Below are positions 59,957 to 64,000 of a DNA stretch of 64,000 bases, one piece after another. The notes under the pieces are model-generated. The model did no database searches and was not told where the DNA came from. It saw nothing but the letters and a program-made list of their open reading frames with translations. This DNA is from an uncultured Clostridium sp. Its GTDB lineage: Bacteria; Bacillota; Clostridia; TANB77; CAG-508. Each line of letters begins with the position of its first letter. The stretch's first letter is position 1. The stretch spans positions 105,615-169,614 of the forward strand of contig CANOWW010000002.1 in NCBI GenBank assembly GCA_947571115.1. The letters run 5' to 3'. The position numbers and the translations under genes were made by a program.

Positions 59957-60664
59957 ATGGCAATGTGGAATCCGTGGCGAGGCTGTAAAAAATGTAGTGA
60001 TGGCTGTTTACATTGCTATATTCATAAAGGCGATTTCAAAAGAAATATTAATACAAATGAAATAGTAAAAACAAAAGACTTTGAAAAGCCAATAGAAAAA
60101 CTTAAAAACGGCAATTATAAAATGAAAGCAGGGATTGTCTATTTATGCTTTTCTACGGATTTTTTTATTGAAGAAGCAGATGAGTGGAGAAATGAATGTT
60201 GGAAAATGATAAAAGAAAGACAGGACTGTACTTTTTTGTTTCTAACCAAAAGAATTGATCGATTTATGAAATGCATTCCAGATGACTGGAATACTGGATA
60301 CGATAATGTAGTGGTATGTTGTACGATTGAAAATCAAAAAAATGCAGATTATAAATTATCCATTTTTAAAGATTTACCAATCAAACACAATATAACAGCA
60401 CAACCTTTATTAGAGAAAATAAATATTGAAAAATATCTTGATAATATAGAACTTGTAGTTGTTGGTGGAGAATCTGACGTCAATGCTAGGGCATTTCATT
60501 ATGACTGGGCATTAGATATTAGAGAACAATGTATCAGAAAAAATGTTAATTTTGAATTTAGACAATGTGGTACTTACACAATAAAAGATGGAAAGCAATA
60601 TAAAATACAAACAAAGGACTTGTGTAAACAAGCAAAATTAGCTAATATTGATTTGCAATTTTAA
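59957..60664 (+). CDS. DUF5131 / phage Gp37-Gp68 family three-cysteine protein
   Basis: A 235-residue protein of the phage Gp37/Gp68 (DUF5131) family, a radical-SAM-like fold. The N-terminal NPWRGCKKCSDGCLHCYIHK holds the clustered cysteines that would bind an iron-sulfur cluster; CFSTDFFIEEADEWR, FLTKRIDRF and VVVGGESDVNARAFHYDWA are further family motifs. Start chosen at ATG 59957, with GGTGG at proper distance. Family members occur in phages and defence-like islands, often with a TcmP partner; here the partner is the preceding 150-residue protein. Biochemical activity is not established. Confidence 0.75.
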   Translation: MAMWNPWRGCKKCSDGCLHCYIHKGDFKRNINTNEIVKTKDFEKPIEKLKNGNYKMKAGIVYLCFSTDFFIEEADEWRNECWKMIKERQDCTFLFLTKRIDRFMKCIPDDWNTGYDNVVVCCTIENQKNADYKLSIFKDLPIKHNITAQPLLEKINIEKYLDNIELVVVGGESDVNARAFHYDWALDIREQCIRKNVNFEFRQCGTYTIKDGKQYKIQTKDLCKQAKLANIDLQF

Positions 60665-60687
60665 AGGATAAAAAAAGGGAGGTGAAA

Positions 60688-61527
60688 ATGTTGCCAAAAG
60701 ATGAGAAGATAGAGAAAAAAACAGAAAGTAAAAAGCTGACTGCTTGGGATAGAGTAAGCCTTGCGAGAAATGCTAAACGCCCAACTGCGCTGGATTACAT
60801 AAATATTATTTTTGATGATTTTCTAGAGCTTCATGGAGACCGACTGTATAGCGACGATGGTGCTATGGTTTGTGGTTTGGCGAATATTGGCAAGCAGAAT
60901 TTTACGATTATTGCAGAGCAAAAAGGTCGAAATACAAAGGAAAATATCAAGCGTAATTTTGGGATGCCAAATCCAGAAAGTTATAGAAAAGCAATTAGGC
61001 TAATGAAACAAGCAGAAAAGTTTGACCGACCAATTGTTACTTTTATTGATACGAAAGGTGCTTATCCGGGAATTGAGGCGGAGCAAAGGGGGCAAGGCGA
61101 GGCGATTGCGAAAAGTATGATGGAAATGGCAAATTTAAAAACGCCCATTATTTGTATTGTGATTGGAGAAGGTTCCAGTGGCGGTGCGCTTGCCATTGGT
61201 GTAGGTGACGAAATTGTTATGTTGGAGAATGCAGTATATTCAGTGCTTTCGCCAGAAGGGTTTTCAAGTATTTTGTGGAAAGATGGCAAACGAGTCAAGG
61301 AGGCAGCTGAAAAAATGAAAATGACGGCACAGGATTTGAAGAAGTTAAAAGTGATAGACAAAATTATTGATGAGCCAGAAGGTGGTGCCCAGAAGGATTT
61401 GGAAAGCGTTGCGGAAAGCATGAAGAAAATTATTTTAGCCGTGACAAAAAAATTAGCCAAGAAGTCCAAAGACGAATTGGTGCAAGATAGATATCAGAAG
61501 TTTAGAAAAATGGGGGAGTACATATAA
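60688..61527 (+). CDS. accA: acetyl-CoA carboxylase carboxyltransferase subunit alpha
   Basis: Partner of AccD. 279 residues from ATG 60688 (GGGAGG upstream; a GTG two codons earlier overlaps the ribosome site). Motifs: AWDRVSLARNAKRPTALDYI, FGMPNPESYRKAIRLMKQAEKF, TKGAYPGIEAEQRGQGEAIA and IGEGSSGGALAIGVGD. Separated from accD by two accessory genes. Confidence 0.96.
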   Translation: MLPKDEKIEKKTESKKLTAWDRVSLARNAKRPTALDYINIIFDDFLELHGDRLYSDDGAMVCGLANIGKQNFTIIAEQKGRNTKENIKRNFGMPNPESYRKAIRLMKQAEKFDRPIVTFIDTKGAYPGIEAEQRGQGEAIAKSMMEMANLKTPIICIVIGEGSSGGALAIGVGDEIVMLENAVYSVLSPEGFSSILWKDGKRVKEAAEKMKMTAQDLKKLKVIDKIIDEPEGGAQKDLESVAESMKKIILAVTKKLAKKSKDELVQDRYQKFRKMGEYI

Positions 61528-61607
61528 ATTTTCTAAAGGACGTCAAGGAATTTTTATTTTTAACAATTTGTATATGAAAGAAAGCATACAAAAAGTAGGA
61601 GAATAAA

Positions 61608-62168
61608 ATGGGAAAATTAATTCAAGAAAAATTGTTGTTAGAAACGAAGGATGATTTTGAAAAAGTAAAAACTTTATTAGGACCAATTGAAGACTTTATT
61701 GATGAGAAAATAAAAAACAATATGTATGATGATTGGAACGAGTTTGAACATACAAAAAAGAATTTAAAAGAATTAGAAGAGAATATATTGAATAAAAGTG
61801 GAGATATGGTATATGTATATTACTTAAAAGATGAAGATAAGATTGTTGGTTTTTGTTTTGTTTTGGCTGGCAATAATAAGATGAGACAATTTTTAGAAGA
61901 CAACAATTTTGCAATAGAAGAAAAGGTTTGCCAATTACATGCTTTTCATATTATAAAGGAATATCGAGGTGTTGGACCTGAATGGTTAGTAAATTATATA
62001 TTTCCAGATTTAATAGAAAAAGAAATTCATACAGTATATTTTGCTTCTAGTCATAATAGAGCTTTTCCATTTTATGATAGATTAGGAGAAAGAGTAGGGA
62101 CATATATAGGGAGTAGTGATCATAAATTATATCAAAGATTTGGTTATATATTTAAAATAAAAATTTAA
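61608..62168 (+). CDS. GNAT-like acetyltransferase
   Basis: A 186-residue protein with a GNAT-type layout: a helical N-terminus, beta-strands VYVYYLKDEDKIVGFCFVLA, the acetyl-CoA-binding segment LHAFHIIKEYRGVGPEWLVN (degenerate R/Q-x-x-G-x-G/A) and a late strand VYFASSHNRAFPFYDRLG. Substrate unknown. Located between accA and fabI in the same direction, 13 bp before fabI, so probably co-transcribed although not a fatty-acid gene by family. Codon use is more A/T-rich than that of its neighbours. Confidence 0.65.
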   Translation: MGKLIQEKLLLETKDDFEKVKTLLGPIEDFIDEKIKNNMYDDWNEFEHTKKNLKELEENILNKSGDMVYVYYLKDEDKIVGFCFVLAGNNKMRQFLEDNNFAIEEKVCQLHAFHIIKEYRGVGPEWLVNYIFPDLIEKEIHTVYFASSHNRAFPFYDRLGERVGTYIGSSDHKLYQRFGYIFKIKI

Positions 62169-62181
62169 GGAGGATTTTGAA

Positions 62182-62952
62182 ATGATTTTAAAAGATAAAA
62201 CAATTTTGATTATGGGAATTAGAAATAAGTGGAGCATTGCATATGGAGCGGCGAAAGCAGCTTATGACCAAGGTGCCAAGGTAATTTTTACCTTTATGGG
62301 AGAGGACAATCGTGATAAAATTGAAGAACTAATTTCAGAATTTGGCAAAGCAAAAGCGTATAGTTGCGACGCTTCAAAAGATAGTGATTTAGAAAATTTA
62401 TTTGACAATATTAAGAAAGATTTTGGAAAAATTGATGGCATTGTGCATTGTATCGCACATGCTTTTACAGAGGATTTGCACAATCCATTTGTGGAAACGA
62501 GCAAAGAAGGCTATTCACATGCAGTGGATGTCAGCGCTTATACATTTGTAGCAACGGCTAGAATTGCGAAAGAGAAAGATGTTTTGGCAGAAGAGGCAAG
62601 TTTGGTAAGTTTGACTTATCATGGTTCGACAAAAGTGTTGCCAAATTATAATGTAATGGGAGTTGCAAAAGCTGCATTGGAATGCAGTGTGCGCTATTTG
62701 GCGGATAATTTGGGTCCAGAGGGAATCCGTGTAAATGCAGTTTCTGCAGGACCAATTAAAACATTGTCAGCCAAAGGAATCAAAGATTTTGGTTCGATTT
62801 TGGATGTAGTGGAAGAAAAGGCGCCACTAAGAAGAAACGTAACCAAAGAGCAAGTCGGGGATAGTGTGGCATTTTTGCTAAGTTCTATGGCAAGTGCTGT
62901 GACTGGGCAGATTATTTATGCAGATAGCGGTTATAATATAATGGGAATATAA
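62182..62952 (+). CDS. fabI: enoyl-ACP reductase (NADH), FabI type
   Basis: Last reduction of the elongation cycle and the target of triclosan-type inhibitors. 256 residues. Atypical SDR: cofactor loop GIRNKWSIAYGAAKA, catalytic YNVMGVAKAALE (Tyr-x6-Lys spacing), and GPIKTLSAKGIKDF. Last gene of the fab/acc cluster, followed by a bidirectional terminator. No fabK or fabH is seen in the window. Confidence 0.95.
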   Translation: MILKDKTILIMGIRNKWSIAYGAAKAAYDQGAKVIFTFMGEDNRDKIEELISEFGKAKAYSCDASKDSDLENLFDNIKKDFGKIDGIVHCIAHAFTEDLHNPFVETSKEGYSHAVDVSAYTFVATARIAKEKDVLAEEASLVSLTYHGSTKVLPNYNVMGVAKAALECSVRYLADNLGPEGIRVNAVSAGPIKTLSAKGIKDFGSILDVVEEKAPLRRNVTKEQVGDSVAFLLSSMASAVTGQIIYADSGYNIMGI

Positions 62953-62961
62953 AGTGAGAGA

Positions 62962-63010
62962 AAAATAAGTTAAATCCGTAGTTTTTATGCTACGGATTTT
63001 AACTTATTTT
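62962..63010. terminator. bidirectional terminator fabI / XRE
   Basis: AAAATAAGTTAAATCCGTAG pairs with CTACGGATTTTAACTTATTT (one bulge), A-run on the left and T-run on the right; it overlaps the stop of the minus-strand XRE gene. Confidence 0.88.
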
Positions 63011-63358
63011 CTTTTTTCTTTTTACAGTAATTAAATTATCCTTTAGAATGTATCTAGCATAATCATCAATTTGTTTTCTTTGCTCATCCGTGATATTCAT
63101 ATAATCTCTAACAAAGAGACCCGTAAATATTTTATCATGATGGCAGTCTAGTTTTCCGGGTTTTCTAATATCCGATTTACACAACAAATAATCGAGAGAA
63201 ACATCAAAAAAATCGGCTAATCTAGAAGCATCTTTTGTATCCAGCCTTCTTTTTTCATTTTCGTACAAACCAATAGCCTGAGAGGTAACACCTAAAAGTT
63301 TACCAATGTCGGTCTGACTAAGGCGATTTTCCAGTCTTAATTTTTTAATTCTATTCAT
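62999..63358 (-). CDS. XRE-family regulator
   Basis: A 119-residue regulator with an HTH at about residues 3-58 (LSQTDIGKLLGVTSQAIGLYENEKR) and a tail MNITDEQRKQIDDYARYILKDN that resembles the paralogue at 50470. Start chosen at ATG 63358, preceded by GGAGG; the ATG at 63373 overlaps the ribosome site. Its promoter (TTTACA-17-TATAAT on the minus strand) is overlapped by the palindrome GTTTA-N5-TAAAC at 63403-63417, suggesting autoregulation. Divergent from another XRE gene. Confidence 0.85.
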   Translation of the reverse strand: MNRIKKLRLENRLSQTDIGKLLGVTSQAIGLYENEKRRLDTKDASRLADFFDVSLDYLLCKSDIRKPGKLDCHHDKIFTGLFVRDYMNITDEQRKQIDDYARYILKDNLITVKRKKKIS

Positions 63359-63402
63359 AAAAAGAGCCTCCATATAAGTATAAGATAATTATAAAACAAA
63401 AA

Positions 63403-63417
63403 GTTTAATTTGTAAAC
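63403..63417. promoter_or_regulatory. operator candidate over the XRE promoter
   Basis: GTTTAATTTGTAAAC (GTTTA-N5-TAAAC) overlaps the -35 box of the minus-strand XRE promoter. Confidence 0.55.
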
Positions 63418-63486
63418 AGTAAAAAGAATAATTTGTTAGAACTACATGCATTTGAAACGATGAGTTTTAGATGGTAAAAAAAGGTG

Positions 63487-63515
63487 TTGACAACAAACCT
63501 GTTGTTTGATAATAT
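63487..63515 (+). promoter_or_regulatory. promoter with embedded operator for the plus XRE gene
   Basis: TTGACA at 63487-63492, 17-bp spacer, TAATAT at 63510-63515. The inverted repeat ACAACA-N4-TGTTGT (63490-63505) lies between the boxes, a classic repressor position. Confidence 0.7.
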
Positions 63516-63556
63516 AGATATAGAAACATATTGTTTGTAAGAAAGGGGGAAGTAGA

Positions 63557-63862
63557 ATGAAAACGCTAAAGCAGTTAAGAGAGAGCAAAGAACTAACGCA
63601 AAAACAAGCATCTGAAATCCTTGAAATTACAAAAGAATATCTATCAATGTTAGAAAGAGCAGAAAGAAACCCAAGCGATCATTTAAAAGAATTAATGGCT
63701 GGGTTATATGGAGTAACAATAACGGATATTTTTTTCTCCATACGAGAAACAAAATGTTTCAGAGACAAAGAACAAAATAGAGGGAAAATAGAGAAAAATA
63801 TGAAAAAAGTGAAAAAGAGGAGAAAAGAAAAAGTTTTAGGAATGAATAATCGTATTCACTAG
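63557..63862 (+). CDS. XRE-family regulator with basic tail
   Basis: A 101-residue protein: XRE HTH at residues 5-55 (LTQKQASEILEITKEYLSMLERAERN), then a very basic C-terminal tail (about 75-98, rich in Lys and Arg). GAAAGGGGGAAG precedes ATG 63557. It stands upstream of a promoter for an off-window gene that shares operators with pseudopilin cassette 3, so it is one candidate for their regulator. Confidence 0.8.
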   Translation: MKTLKQLRESKELTQKQASEILEITKEYLSMLERAERNPSDHLKELMAGLYGVTITDIFFSIRETKCFRDKEQNRGKIEKNMKKVKKRRKEKVLGMNNRIH

Positions 63863-63907
63863 AAGAATGAAGCATAGATATGAAATCGTTTAAATGCACA
63901 CCCAATA

Positions 63908-63941
63908 TTACAATTTAGTAACAACGGTTACAATTTAGTAA
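63908..63941. promoter_or_regulatory. tandem TTAC-N6-GTAA operators at the right edge
   Basis: Sites at 63908-63921 and 63928-63941, same 20-bp phasing and same distance to the -35 box as at 25350-25383. Confidence 0.7.
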
Positions 63942-63947
63942 CATCTA

Positions 63948-63976
63948 TTGACATAATGAAATGAAAGATGTATAGT
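63948..63976 (+). promoter_or_regulatory. promoter of an off-window gene (probable fifth pseudopilin cassette)
   Basis: TTGACA at 63948-63953, 17-bp spacer, TATAGT at 63971-63976. The block 63908-63976 closely matches 25350-25418 upstream of cassette 3. Confidence 0.75.
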
Positions 63977-64000
63977 TAAAAATAGATACGATAATTCAGT

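Noticed and set aside
1..64000. CGG simply reassigned to another amino acid, or TGA read as tryptophan
   Set aside because: Reassignment of CGG without a shift leaves the seven genes out of frame. TGA ends real genes here (for example pseudopilin 3) and tryptophans are TGG.
1..64000. CRISPR arrays, tRNA and rRNA genes
   Set aside because: No regular spacer-repeat series, no cloverleaf-like segment with a GTTCRA arm, and no rRNA-like stretch was noticed; tRNA detection by eye is weak.

Overview
The window looks like a low-GC, endospore-forming Clostridia-type Firmicute, probably an uncultivated gut lineage. The reasons are SpoIIE and YlbJ homologues, a SigA-like sigma factor, strong GGAGG ribosome sites, TTGACA-17-TATAAT promoters, FabI-type fatty acid synthesis, VanW, WG-repeat and DUF11 surface proteins, and pseudopilin-like proteins with Listeria-Bacteroides (InlB) repeats. 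I see no rRNA, tRNA or CRISPR array. The exact taxon cannot be named from the sequence.

Layout: 1-3.1 kb, end of an ABC permease gene, a papain-like protein and a VTT membrane protein. 3.1-7.2 kb, first XRE/pseudopilin cassette, an ECF sigma/anti-sigma pair and a small hypothetical. 7.4-10.9 kb, a heterodimeric ABC exporter. 11-21.8 kb, two giant surface proteins around a second XRE/pseudopilin cassette, then a C39-like peptidase interrupted by an amber codon. 21.9-25.3 kb, a two-component system and an XRE/DUF4097 pair. 25.4-26.9 kb, third pseudopilin gene. 27-39.3 kb, housekeeping block: DnaB-like ATPase, alr, dut, CarD-like factor, dnaG, rpoD, a foreign-looking patatin gene, an S66 peptidase and a VanW protein. 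39.4-48.7 kb, GH30 glycosidase, ylbJ, a gutted Rpn nuclease, spoIIE, a WG-repeat protein, an HD hydrolase, acpS and tatD. 48.7-52.4 kb, fourth pseudopilin/XRE cassette flanked by direct repeats, lemA and htpX. 52.5-63 kb, fabD-fabG-fabF-accB-fabZ-accC-accD-accA-fabI interrupted by four accessory genes. 63-64 kb, two XRE genes and the promoter of a fifth, off-window gene that shares its operators with the third cassette.

The main discovery candidate is a recoding signal. Six genes (dnaG, the CarD-like gene, spoIIE, the VanW gene and two pseudopilins) are split at seven sites. At every site the lesion is one extra C placed immediately before a GGN glycine codon, so the old frame reads CGG and the new frame reads GGN. 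Skipping the C restores the full-length family protein each time, including a conserved glycine in the TOPRIM domain of the essential primase. In-frame CGG is otherwise almost absent, although CGG is common out of frame. The pattern suggests that CGG is not a normal arginine codon here, and that C-GGN is decoded as glycine with a +1 shift, for example by a four-base-reading tRNA-Gly or by capture of tRNA-Gly at a vacant CGG. Four in-frame CGG codons, in two foreign-looking genes with near-identical promoters, are the exceptions and make a natural test.

Other themes are pseudopilin-like surface proteins with variable C-termini, mostly paired with divergent XRE regulators and private palindromic operators; several palindromic intergenic repeat families; and a structured repeat whose outer stems differ in sequence but still pair.
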